A stretch of DNA of 64,000 nt from Macrolepiota albuminosa (Eukaryota > Basidiomycota > Agaricomycetes > Agaricales > Agaricaceae): assembly GCA_027475525.1 (NCBI GenBank), contig JAMWFC010000108.1:435811-499810 (forward strand), read 5' to 3'. The stretch's first letter is position 1. Every line of letters begins with the position of its first letter. Made by a program: the position numbers and the translations under genes. The notes under the pieces were generated by a model that was not told the DNA's origin, searched no databases, and saw only the letters and a list, made by a program, of their open reading frames with translations. Below are positions 10,286-21,177 of this stretch, piece by piece.

Positions 10286-12840
10286 ACAAACACCTGCCCA
10301 CACATCAGTAGCAGAAAGGTTCTCATTGTTTGGGCAGCAGGTGGCAAACAGGAGAGTGTAGGTTTGTTGTTCATAATAGATAAATTCCAGGTGTCCTGTA
10401 ATTCTCAAGGAGTGTGTGATAATAGCATTTAAATCATCATACTTCAAACTCATATACATAGAGGGTATTGTGATATGTTTTCTATCATGGTCAAGGGTTA
10501 GGAGGTTGTTGTTTCCAGGTCATCATTTTTAAGAGCATGTATAGAGGTTGGTACAGAAAGTGAGTCTTCTGAGAGAATATAATGTAGTAAGATAAGTTGT
10601 CACCAGTGCTAGTCTAGACACTGAAGGTATGGCTGGGATAATGCGAAGCAGTGAACTCTACAGGCTCTAGCACAAATCTAGCACCAAAAGGATGGTCCTG
10701 GCCATATTCAAGGATTATGCGCAGTTCTATAGCTCTAGCACAAATTTAATACCCAGAGGATAGTCTTGACCATATCTATGCTTTTTACCATTATAATTTG
10801 CCAATATTGAATAGAAACTAACTTGTGTAAATGATTTTCTTCTCTACTGCATTTGGGAATAGAGGTGTAGAGTAGAAGATTGAGGGCAAAAAATGAAACT
10901 GGTAGCTCTGATCCCTTGATATCTAGTAGGATAATGGATAATATACAAATGTTTGTTATTAAGGAAAAGGAAAGGACAGCTTCGTGCCTCTGTCAATATC
11001 AAATCAGAGCTTTTTATTTTTTGTCTGAATCAGGTCTGATGATACCCTGTTGAGTTTCTACTTGTAATTCATCCTGAAAGATGGAGAAAACAGTATTATG
11101 GTTAGATAAGCTATGTTGCCTGCTTTGCTGCGATGTAGGCAGAATATGAATGCATCTGTGGAAGGAAGAAGAAGTGGGTAAATTTTTATACTTTATATTC
11201 TTCTAATGTGGGTGAGATGTAGGATATTCAATTACCAGCTTCAAAGCTTATAATCAGCTGTAATCCAATGATGTCAATGCTATTAAACATGGAAAGAATT
11301 AATAAGAACAAACTGCACCATAGTCCTGGAGACATGTAGAGCCCTTCATCTATATGCCGACTTTACTCACATTTGGGATTAGCTGCATATAACCTGCCAG
11401 AGGAACTATATGAAGTTTTTAGAACATATAATTGTGCAGGTAGGAGGAGACATACCTAGCACTTTGAATGCCAACAATGCACGCTTGAGACTCTATGACA
11501 AAACTGCTCATGGTTGCATGGAGATTGCTGCAGATCTGTCATGTCACATTATCTAAAGTCTTTCACTCCATTCTAGAATAAACCGCTAGTTCCAAAAACA
11601 TGTTCCATCAGATTATGGTGGTCTTAGCTCCAGCAGCAAATGACAAATAATTGTATATATTTATTGTTGTTGTATAATTTGTGTTTGATTGTCCACATCT
11701 GTTCTTGTTCTGCAATTGTCACTATGAATGGTACAATGTCATTTCACCATCCTCGCCTCAATAACTCTAAGTTTTACAATCACTCATGGTATTCAGATGT
11801 TGTTCCTAACACTCATAACCTGTCTTCTTACTTTGACAGCACACCTGTGGTGGCAAGTTGATTAGATATTCTTTATGCATGCTTTGCTAACCTATTTAAA
11901 GCACTTGCACATGTGAATATTTCTCTTGCTAGCTGTTCAGACATATTCTCCATATTTTGAGATACTATAAATGATGTCCCTATTTATTGTGTACCAAAAA
12001 ATAAGACACTCAAAGTCTTTTTCAAAGTTATTTTGTCATATCATGTACTCGACATATATATGCTTGTATGTGAGGATAAGATGTGCCCTTCATGAACCTC
12101 AGAGCTGATGATAGAGAATAGCTGTTCAGTAGGTTCATCCCTACTATCTATTTCATTGTTTGAGTTTGTGTTTTAGTCAGTAAACCCTTTAAACTCACTC
12201 CCAAATCTTATTGGAAAATTCCATAAAAACCTCATATAATATTTGAAAAAAATAAATGCCAAATCTAGAGGAGAACAACTGAGAGACCATCCCACTCCCA
12301 AGTTTATGGGTCCTTGCATGAAGCTGTACTCCAAACTCACTTCTCAGGTCAGCAATAAATGTGTTCAAAACACCATAATCAATCTTACTAGTGTGGCGTT
12401 ACATCTGAGTTGTCTATTGAAGGTAATTTTAATTGAATAAGTGAATGAATGTCCATTAAAGTTGCCTCAGGGTAACCTTTATTTACCGTTCAATATCATA
12501 GCAATTGAAGATATCATTGTTGATGAGTATTTTCCTTCTTGTCCTTATTATAATGTCTGTTCATTGTCTTTATCATGTATAGCAAAAGCAGGTCTAGCGA
12601 TCAAGACCAATTAAAATACCTCCATACCATGCATGGCAGTGCCATTGATGGGGCCAGTTCATATGGTTGCTCAACTATTATGCACAACTCCCTTTATTTA
12701 GCATTGCTTGTATTCCCCCTCATGTTACTCCTTCCTCACAAATATGGTACACTAACCAGTAAAGACTTCCTGCTACAGGTAAATTGATATACATTTTATT
12801 TTGTTTGAGCAGCTCTGATTGCTTTTAAAGCTTTGGAGGC
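10286..12840. other. AT-rich repeat DNA without a recognised gene
   Basis: A short direct repeat of about 70 bp occurs near 10668-10790 (CTCTAGCACAAAT twice). Frames up to 73 codons are present near 11640-11861 and 12243-12787 but match nothing I know. Some may be 5' exons of the JmjC gene downstream. Confidence 0.4.
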
Positions 12841-15800
12841 ATGTTAGTGGGCTGGAATGTCCACATATCATCATCAAGACAGATTGAGCATTGTAGAGTG
12901 TTGTTCTTGGCAGCTCAGAGTGGTGACCTGCTAACTAAGCTGTTATCTGCTTTGAATACTGTAACTGATAAAATCAACAAAGCAGCTACTGCTTGGATTG
13001 AAATCATATCTGTCCTTTCACCTTCTGAGAAGCGTCTATGTGATGCTTTGCATGTTGTTTTGACTGCTGCATCAACCACTTCAATGAGCAACAAAGCCAA
13101 ACAAAATGATGATGCAAGCCTATTGTTTGGACCCATTCTATTCCTTGTTGACTTACCAGGACCCCCTAATTGCTCAGCAAGCCCATCAGATCATGTTGAT
13201 ATTCCTCATTCAACTATTGAGAACAAGCCTCATGGTAATAAGCAGTCTTTACCTACATGACCTGAAAATTTGGGCAATTCGACTGCTTTTCCAAATAGCA
13301 TTATTGCTTTAGAGACCTTATGGACATGTCACCTGATATCTCCAATAACAATGCTGAGGATTCCCACCTTCACCCATCTCCTTGTACAGACGCACTCAAT
13401 CATGTATTGGAAGACCCCACAGGATCCGAAAACCATAACCAGTTAACTAATGTACCTTCCTCTCCAAATAACGTCTGTGTCTTGGACGATGCTATAGACA
13501 TGTTGCCTGTTATTTTGAATTGTGAAATTGAGGATTTCTCTGATCTGGACCCCATGGACATGGCACCCAACGTTTTGAATTGTAATGTTGAAAATTCCTC
13601 TGCAGGTGCTGGTGAGGTCAATCATACTAATTCCAATATGGCACCAACTACTAGGGCATTTCTTCCTAGTACAGAAGCACCAGATAAAGAACAGGTGACA
13701 TCTGTAGTTACTAGTATTAGTTTACTAACTTTAGACAATGCCTCTGAGACAGCAGTTAACAACAATTTGCCTACTTCTAAACCAGCGATGACCATCAGCT
13801 CTGCTAAGACTTTGAAAGAAAAGCAGAAAAAATCAGTGCATATTGCGGCCAAAAACAAGCAATATAGTATGGCATCCTTGACGCCTAGGAAAAGAAAAAG
13901 AAATTATACAAGTAAGGCTCATGTAGACTCAGATAGTGCTAGCGAGCCTCCCATGATGGACTCAGATAGTGCTAGTGATTCCTCCAACGACTCTGCTAAA
14001 GTAACAGCAGTTGCTTCACCTCTTGAAAATGTTGAGATAAATTGAAAGTATATTGATCTGATCTTTGAGTCTATGGTAAGTTACTGTCTATGTGTTGATC
14101 AACTGGCTGTGATTCTAGGTTTAGGATAATGAGGATAGCCATACTGTCAAAGTTCCAAATTGTCTTGATCTCTCAGAATCATAGATTCTCTGTGAAGAGG
14201 ACACTGTACAGATACCATTGTCTGGCAGTGATGGGATATTTGAATACACACCAAAATTTCATGTGTGTATATATTCTATTCTGTTCTAGTAGCCTTCTGT
14301 TCACTGCTCTGTAGCTCAACAGAGACCTTGTTTAGTTTTGCAGATTGTATGCTGCATCTGTTGCTCATTGGGATTGGCCCTCATCTATGAAGATGATGAC
14401 TCAAACTAAGTATCACTCTTCCTCTCCACTTGTTCTCTCAAATACATTGATATCACATTCTTGTATTCTTGTTATTGGAGACCAGCATATTGACCTGAAC
14501 TTCAATGCACACTCCTTATCAGACATATGCGTCTTGGACAATGTTATTCAGGTGCATGGTACATTTAAGCTCCTTTGTATTATTATTATTATCTTTAACT
14601 TTAATTCTTTTTCCTGCAGATTTCACCATATCTGGTACCAAACATTTAAAGCATGCAACCCCTTGAAATCTTTTAAGAACACTGGAATCTTTGTATCCAA
14701 GATCATTAAGTGCTTTGAATATTTCTGCCTCCTATTCTTGAGCGACTCAGCTGTCTGAGGAAAAGTTCAAGGTCACAGGTACTGTAAAGTGGACGATTTT
14801 TATCTAATTTCTGACATGCAATGAAATCTTGCATCCACCAGTGGCACCCACTATTACTGGCATATCGACGTCAATGGGTTTGCTACATTTGTTTTCATTG
14901 AGACTGGCGCAAAGTTGTGGTTTGTGGCAGCGCCCAAATCTGGAAATTATGATGACTTCAGAGCATGGGATCTCTACATTAACAATTTCTATACCAGAAA
15001 GCCAAACAATGAAAAGTGGGACGTTGAGCTCCTTGTTCTGCAGCTGGGTTCCATGCTGTTTGTCCTCTTTTCCTTGTCTTATTTACCGATAATGTATTAT
15101 TATAGCATTATATACCCGTGTTTATCTCATGCTGTAGTTACTCCAATACCTACAATATGCTGTGGGGGTTATTTCTACAATACATCAACTCTTGCTGCCT
15201 CGATAATCAGCTTATATCACCATTATATTGCTTTGACATCAATATCCAACACAGACCATGGCCCTGCCTCAGATATGGTGCTGATGTGCCTCCTCACATA
15301 TTTTGTATTTGTTCTTGTTAATTCAGTGACCGAACACAGTACATGAAGTCATTATCACATCTGTTTATATCATTCATGTATGTGCAGATTATAATAATAG
15401 TCATGTTCCAAACACAAACTCATGGGACAGCATGCTAATACTTCTTCATCTATGCAACTATTTTGAATTGCATGATGCACTTGTGTCTTCAGACTATGCT
15501 TGGAACAGCGATCTTTGATTTTTTGAGGTGTCCATCAAAATCCAGATCTACACGTGAAGGCTGATGTACTAGTTCTTCTCCAGTTACAAACTCAAAAGCA
15601 AGTCCAATGGCAGTATCATAATAGGTCTGCCTGCACTTGAATACATATTGTCTCAGTTTCTGGCTACCCATGCTTGTGTACTTATGCACTATAAAAAAAT
15701 TGCATGGCTAAATCATATACATGGTTCTAATACAGACACCCCCCATCAACAACTTGTATCAACATCCAATCTATCCTCTATGATGGACCTGGCTGGAAGG

Positions 15801-16354
15801 CATATACCCTTGTCTGCCCACATCTTGATGCTTCCAATGTCAATCCTGCTGAATCAATGTTTGCCTGGAGAGGCAGCCAATACATTATTTGCAAAGTTCC
15901 AACGGTTGACTTCTGTGAGTGCTTTCTGTGTCTAAGCTCTGATATTTTTCATACTTCCTCAGCTTATCCATACATTGACGGTTATGTTTGGCAGGATTTC
16001 ACAATTGCATGCCAATTCGGTGTCACATTTACAAATTTCAATCTCTAATGTAAAGAAGATGCTGACTTGTCTTGCTCAAATTTTTTGTCAATGAATTGTA
16101 AACTTACAATGCCTGCTCCAAGTCTGGTTATATCAGCGACACCCTCCCCTGAATCTCCAGTTCTCACTCCTACAAATATGCCCCATATTCCCAGCCAAGC
16201 AAGTGATACATTGAGTAGCTCAAGAAATACGACCCCCTGTAGTTTCAAAGCAAGTGATACTTCAAGTAGCTTAAGCAGTGAAGATGAATCATTGGACAAG
16301 CCTGGTAAGTTGCTTGGTACAGATATCAATATTGTACTCATTTGCTTAATTTAG
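12841..16354 (+). CDS. JmjC-domain gene of the mushroom-repeat type (exons not fully resolved)
   Basis: Several open segments in one orientation probably form one gene. The first (12841-13260) is helical. The second (13320-14045) is acidic and Ser/Thr-rich with a basic stretch TPRKRKRN, a likely nuclear signal, and a DSDSAS repeat. The JmjC core lies at about 14845-15346: WHIDVNGFATF, TGAKLWFVA, YNNFY-like and WDVELLVLQLGS, then SHAVVTP and CCGGYFYNTSTL. The iron triad HxD...H is present (WHID and SHAVV). Known JmjC enzymes are Fe(II)/2-oxoglutarate oxygenases, often histone demethylases; many mushroom copies are repeat-associated with unknown substrate. Downstream segments (15648-16354) are Ser/Thr/Pro-rich. 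Start, introns and end are uncertain, and it may be decaying. Confidence 0.55.
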
Positions 16355-16455
16355 CTGCTAAGCAAATCCAACGATTGTAGTGTTTGTTTTTTATTGTAGT
16401 TTATATTGCTGCCTGTTTTTTTAGTGTAAATCCAATGTCATGTAGACCATCAAAC

Positions 16456-16609
16456 AAGATGGCACAGTCTCCAGTGTCTGAAACAAACAAGATTATTAAG
16501 TTGTTTACTGTGCAGAAGCTGGTAAAAATGCTAAGATGGCACAGTCTCCAGTGTCTGAAACAAACAAGATTATTAAGTTGTTTACTGTGCAGAAGCTGGT
16601 AAAAATGCT
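16456..16609. repeat. 77-bp tandem duplication
   Basis: The block starting AAGATGGCACAGTCTCCAG occurs twice in a row (16456 and 16533), nearly identical. It lies in the presumed 3' part of the JmjC gene. Confidence 0.85.
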
Positions 16610-16644
16610 CAAGCCAGTATTTATGTCAAGCTAGAGTAACCTGC

Positions 16645-16772
16645 TGTTCTGTAAGCTGTCACTCCAGTGGTGGTTTATGTAAGCTGATACTCTAGCAATA
16701 GTTTATGTAAGCTGTTGCTCCAGCAGTTGTTTATGTAAGCCATTGCTTCAGCAGTTGTTTATGTAATCTGCC
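16645..16772. repeat. About 30-bp tandem repeat, 4 units
   Basis: Units of the form TTTATGTAAGCTGTTGCTCC follow each other, diverged at the valine/cysteine-like positions. The repeat separates the JmjC gene from the convergent cysteine-box pseudogene. Confidence 0.75.
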
Positions 16773-17151
16773 ACTTCCATTGATGTGATCAATCTGTCCT
16801 AATATATACAGCCAACGTGGCTGTCCTGGAATTGCACTTTGACATATCAATCAAGCTCATAGATTCACTTTTCTTTATCATTTTATATTCAGTCATCAAC
16901 CTATCATGATGCCAAGATTCGTTGAATGAAGATACAAAGCAGCTTAAAAAATGAGAGTTGCTAAAATATATAACTTCTTTTAGTGTATACTTAGTCACAC
17001 TCAAAGAATCAATTATCATGATTTCAAGCCTCTTATCCACATTGACTGATACACTTGATATATTGAAATAGATAATTGGAGGAGCCATCAGAAACTGAAA
17101 AACCTTGATTAGTCGTCTTACACACGAATCACACCTTGTGCTTGTATAGCA

Positions 17152-18120
17152 TCAAAATTCGTCAACATGCTCATGAATGGATGGTCTTCCTGGTGTCAGT
17201 ATGATCATTACTGATTTTGATTTAACTCTCCGATGGGCCATGGCATGGTGAGCTGGACAGACCATAAATGAATCAAGCACATCTGACATGTTGACAGATA
17301 GTTTGTTAATCAAAGAGTGTACAGATGTGTATTCACCAAATGGGAACTCTCTGTGATTCCTTTGAGACAGCTTGGTCTGAAGCCATTCTCTGGTCTCTTC
17401 AAGAGCCTCATGATCTCCTGGGGCAATACTATGAAAATCCTTCACTAGATGTTTGTTTAGACACAGGCTCAAGGCACTAAGCTTTTGAGACCATTCTAGA
17501 GGGTCTTCTTGCCATAAGTTGTATATAATAGACAATATGGAATCATATGCACAACTGTTCAGCTTCCATGAACAGGCAAAGGGGGGACAAGTACCTTGCA
17601 AAATAGACAGACTATCTGCATGACTCAACCATTGGCATTTGCTTGGACCATGCTCAATGTCTTCCTGTATCTTCCATTTTCCTGTGTTACATGGATCCTT
17701 ATATACCTTGGCCCCTCTGGCAGGGATGAAAGTGTTTTTGGACAATGGGCTTTCTTGTAGTGGCCTCTCTCTTGATATTATATGCCAATTCATGTCTATG
17801 TACCCTGAATCATCAAATCAATCATTTTTACCCCATCTCAGAGACAGATGCAAATGAGGAGGAAAGTAGGTGTCACTTTTGCATTGTCTAAATGATGCTA
17901 TCAAATCAGACCATCTTGGAGCATCATGGAAACCCTTTAGCAGCTTCTCTACATACCCCAGCCTTGTTATCTCATCCAGTAACTCCAAATCCCAGAACTC
18001 CTGGTGTAGTGCACCAGTTGCTTTTCCTTGAATGATGGTTCTGTCAAATCCATGTATTATAATAGTACCAGCTGCAGTAGCACTTCAGGACAGTGCTGTA
18101 TAGTAAGCCTGATGGGATTG
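17152..18120 (-). pseudogene. NSCAYDS cysteine-box gene, mushroom-repeat type, with in-frame stops
   Basis: One frame reads from about 18070 to the stop at 17152. It gives IIHGFDRTIIQGKATGALHQ, EFWDLELLDEITRLGYVEKL, PPHLHLSLRWGKND, a TGA near 17829, then a continuous 213-residue stretch. The core FACSWKLNSCAYDSILSIIY, followed by LWQEDPLEW, resembles the cysteine box of ubiquitin-peptidase-like proteins that recur next to mushroom transposons. That functional reading is inference. A second stop lies just upstream near 18090. The gene converges with the JmjC gene and sits inside the 9.5-kb segment, so the two could be cargo of the same element. Confidence 0.6.
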
Positions 18121-18270
18121 ATAGTAATAGCTGGTAAAGATAGCTGAAAGGGAGCAAATATCAAGGACATGGTAGTAATAGCCAGTAAAGATAGCCAAAA
18201 GGGAGCAAATATTGAGGACATGATAGTAATAGCTGGTAAAGATAGCTGAAAGGGAGCAAATTTTGAGGAC
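18118..18270 (-). repeat. 51-bp minisatellite, 3 units, in frame as 17-codon repeats
   Basis: TAGTAATAGCTGGTAAAGAT-type units repeat three times with 51-bp spacing. On the minus strand each unit reads ICSLSAIFTSYYYHVL-like in the frame that leads into the cysteine-box pseudogene. It could be a coding repeat of that gene's N-terminus or simple replication slippage. Confidence 0.8.
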
Positions 18271-18390
18271 ATAGCTGGTAGAGGCAGAGACATGGCAATG
18301 GCCAAAGATCATGTGAGAAGCACAAATTTCAAGGACAAAATGCATGCCAAAGCAGGTAGTAAAACCTCAGTCTACTAAAGTAGACCTTGG

Positions 18391-18529
18391 AACCAGAGAC
18401 AATGACAGATATATTTACAAAAGCCTTGCCAAAACCACTTTTCCTATGCCTGCAGCAAATGCTCAGAATGTCTTGACTCCAAACACAAGGAAGAGATGCA
18501 AATAGGGTCAAGTTTGTGGTAAGGAGGAG
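18391..18529 (+). pseudogene. 3' end of Copia pol with polypurine tract
   Basis: TDIFTKALPKPLF is the usual end of Copia RNase H. It is followed by a GGTAAGGAGGAG polypurine tract directly abutting an LTR start. It matches the part missing from Copia 1 at 8877, so it is probably the separated 3' end of that element. Confidence 0.75.
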
Positions 18530-18840
18530 TGTTGGAGCAGAACAATTGTGTGATAAGTGTGATGGGTACTCCAACACAATGTCAGGGCTACAAGTAGCCA
18601 GAAAGACTGCTTTGTTTCCTTACAGATATTGCTTACTCACAGTCCTGTATCCTCAGTTCATATAACACAATCTGAAGATACATCTATTCACCATATTTAC
18701 AATCACATAGAATACTCATGATGAATACCTAGATTTAACTTACATGTTACTTACAAGTATTCAATACAGTTTGTATAACATGATCTGAGAATTTAACTTA
18801 TGTGTTACTTATGGAACAAAATGCTGTTTAGATTCCAACA
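18530..18840 (+). repeat. LTR (3' LTR of Copia 1)
   Basis: It begins TGTTGGAGCAG right after the polypurine tract and ends GATTCCAACA, giving inverted ends TGTTGGA/TCCAACA. It shares the TGTTGGA start with the LTRs of the Copia element at 37.8 kb. Because the 5' LTR is missing, no target duplication can be tested. Confidence 0.75.
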
Positions 18841-19287
18841 CAGTGGCTTAGTGAAATGTCTCCCAACATAAAGTAAACCCAACTGACCCAGAAGCTTGCA
18901 GATTGATCCCTGACAGGGGCAATATCCTGGCATAAAGCCTTTGAGCCCAAATTTGGGAAAAACATCACTAGCACATGGCTACTGACCCTGGAATTTCTAG
19001 GACAGAGGGGAGTGTCCACTGACCAGATGGGTTGGATTTACTTTGCATTGGGAGACATGGAATCTTATCAACACTGACTTAAGACTTGATATCAGATGAA
19101 ATGCCAATTCAGAGATATCTGGTAGAAAAAGCTTGAGGAGCATTTTCAGCTGAGTTTGCGTAAAGGAGAGTCATTGAAACGGAAATGAGAGCACAGATCA
19201 CTAATCAGGCTGGGAAATCTGTCATTGGAGATAGAATATCCGAAGCAAGGATGATCAAGTAGGAAAACCTCGATCTACATCTCAGAC

Positions 19288-21177
19288 TTACTGTCGTAAT
19301 TCCAGTAAATGTAGAGCTTCTCTCCTCGTGTCATCTATGCTTGTTGTCCATGTCCATTCCCAGCCTTCTGTCACTTCTTTACTCAACAGTCTCAATTGTT
19401 TTGACAAAGCATCACCAGACAATCCGTCCAAATTGTGATTGTGCAGAGTGAAAAGTTGGCCATTACGTCGCGATCCTGCTGCGACTTGCAGTGCTTGCGG
19501 GCGGCGGATCTTATCGAAAATATGCAGTGCGCGGCGTATTGTGTTTCGTGTGGTCGATGGGTGTCCAAGGATGGTGGCAAGAATGTACGCGTCCTTCGTA
19601 TCCACAAATCGTGAGCCGATTTGTAAGGAAACAGGGAAAGAAGAGTACCTCAATAGCTTGGCCTGCACCTGATCCTTGATGTGGTGCCATGGCGTGCGCC
19701 TAGAACCGAGGGTAAAGAAGAGTAAAGGAAATGATCAAGATCTATACCGCATCGCCAATTACCGCGACGCTGCCGGAGACGAATGAAGGCAACGGTTTTG
19801 TGATATGGATGGCCCATCGAAGAGGCCGACTTACGCACTGTATTGGTCCGTATTTCAGTCAAAGATCGCCATCAGATGAAAGAATGTCAACCGATATGAG
19901 TTGCTGGACCTCTGCCTCCCATCCAGAAAAATGACCAGAAAACTCAGAACGATCCGCAGGCGAGACCCAAGGTCCGTCAAAATGCGAACACTCAAGGTCA
20001 TGTCTTGAAATGAAGGCGACGAAATTGATGTACTTCCCACCGGCGACGGTATATCCTATTATATACTATCAAGGAAGACGGGCGATCAGCTAATTTACGT
20101 TTATACACTGAGAGTAAACAACTTACGCCATTCTTCCCCAGGTACTGAAGTTGATACAAATGTCATCAATGTTACACAAACGAAGAGGGCGATCGGTGTA
20201 CCTGAGTAGGTCGCGTGAAGATTGTATGATTAGGAGCAATCCTTCGCAGATCATCTGAGAGTATCAACGTGCGGTAGGCATTCGTGCCACTCCACACCGG
20301 TTCTATAGCGGCTTGCATGTTAGTGGCCTCTCTGTTTCTTCCCTCAGAAAGTGCGGAAGCGATTTTCTCAGAAAGGAGACTCCTTCGAACTGCGGACTTC
20401 AAACCGTCTGCACCAATAAGCACGTCGCATTTGGTCCTTGAGCCATCCTCAAAGACGATTTCGATTGGACCGGAAGACCGTTGTGTATAGGACCGAATGC
20501 GCTTCTTGAGGTGGATTTTATACGATTTAGGTAGCCGTGTGAGAAGTACCCGTTGGAAGTCTGCCCGATGGAACAACATCAAACTACCTACAATCAGGGT
20601 AGGAATAAGCACAAAAGGTTCTGGATCGGTGCTTCAGAGACGTACCATTCGTAACCAAGGTATAGAAGTCATACCCCAGTTCCTGATCACTCTTTCGGTA
20701 CCTGAAGGCCGGTACTAATTGACAGGTTTTAATGTAGATTATGAAGACGTGATGAGCAGATAATACCTGGCCCGTCTTTCCGTTTCACCTCAGAACATCT
20801 GAGTAATTCCTCTTCAATACCTAGTTTCCGTATAACCTCCCAAGGACCTTTCAAAAGTGTTGATACAATTACATCGCATTAAATGAACTAGTATTGTGGA
20901 TGTCTTACGGGGGAATATACCTATTCCAGCACCGAGCTCAGTAAGCTGCGTGGCGGCTTCGTAGATCTCAACGTCAATATCAGGATATGTCGATAAAGCA
21001 GCTGATGCGTCCCAGACAGGTCAGTACGCATCACAAGCAGAACCATCAGACGAATGACCTGCGGTGGTCAAGCCACCAATGCCAGCCCCACTAGCAGATG
21101 ATAACGGTCAGAGCCAGCCAAATCTGTCTAATAGGCACGGACCAAATAACAATTCGAAGTCTGCACATAGAGCCCAT
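19288..21177 (-). CDS. FAD-dependent monooxygenase, salicylate-hydroxylase family
   Basis: Multi-exon gene with about ten short introns. The ATG at 21177 gives MGSMCRLRIVIC and, across an intron, GAGIGGLTTA, the dinucleotide-binding GxGxxG. Then come YPDIDVEIYEAATQLTELG, WEVIRKLGIEEEL, DVLIGADGLKSAVRR (the DG motif), RWAIHITKPLP, GSVAVIGDA, AHAMAPHQGSGAGQAIE (the second FAD motif) and DAYILATILGHPSTTR. The C-terminus ends HLLELRQ. Family members use NAD(P)H and O2 to hydroxylate aromatic acids; the substrate here cannot be told. An apparent stop near 19869 falls inside a GTTGAC...ATACAG intron that restores QLIS-CVSRPLRW. The gene therefore looks intact. Confidence 0.85.

Larger units (their letters stand above)
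8903..18390. mobile_element. Candidate 9.5-kb insertion with 11-bp inverted termini, splitting Copia 1
   Basis: CCAAGGTCTAC at 8903-8913 has its exact reverse complement at 18380-18390. Copia 1 stops making sense just before the left end (IKYINIKKD), and the expected continuation (TDIFTKALPKPLF) follows just after the right end. The segment contains a tandem array, a JmjC gene and a cysteine-box pseudogene. I found no target-site duplication, and about 25 bp outside the left terminus are unexplained. No transposase was recognised, so the class is unknown. It may be a DNA transposon or several nested insertions. Confidence 0.45.

Noticed and set aside
19869..19871. Apparent stop in the FAD monooxygenase
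   Set aside because: A GTTGAC...ATACAG intron removes it and restores the conserved QCV.RPLRWAIH-type block.
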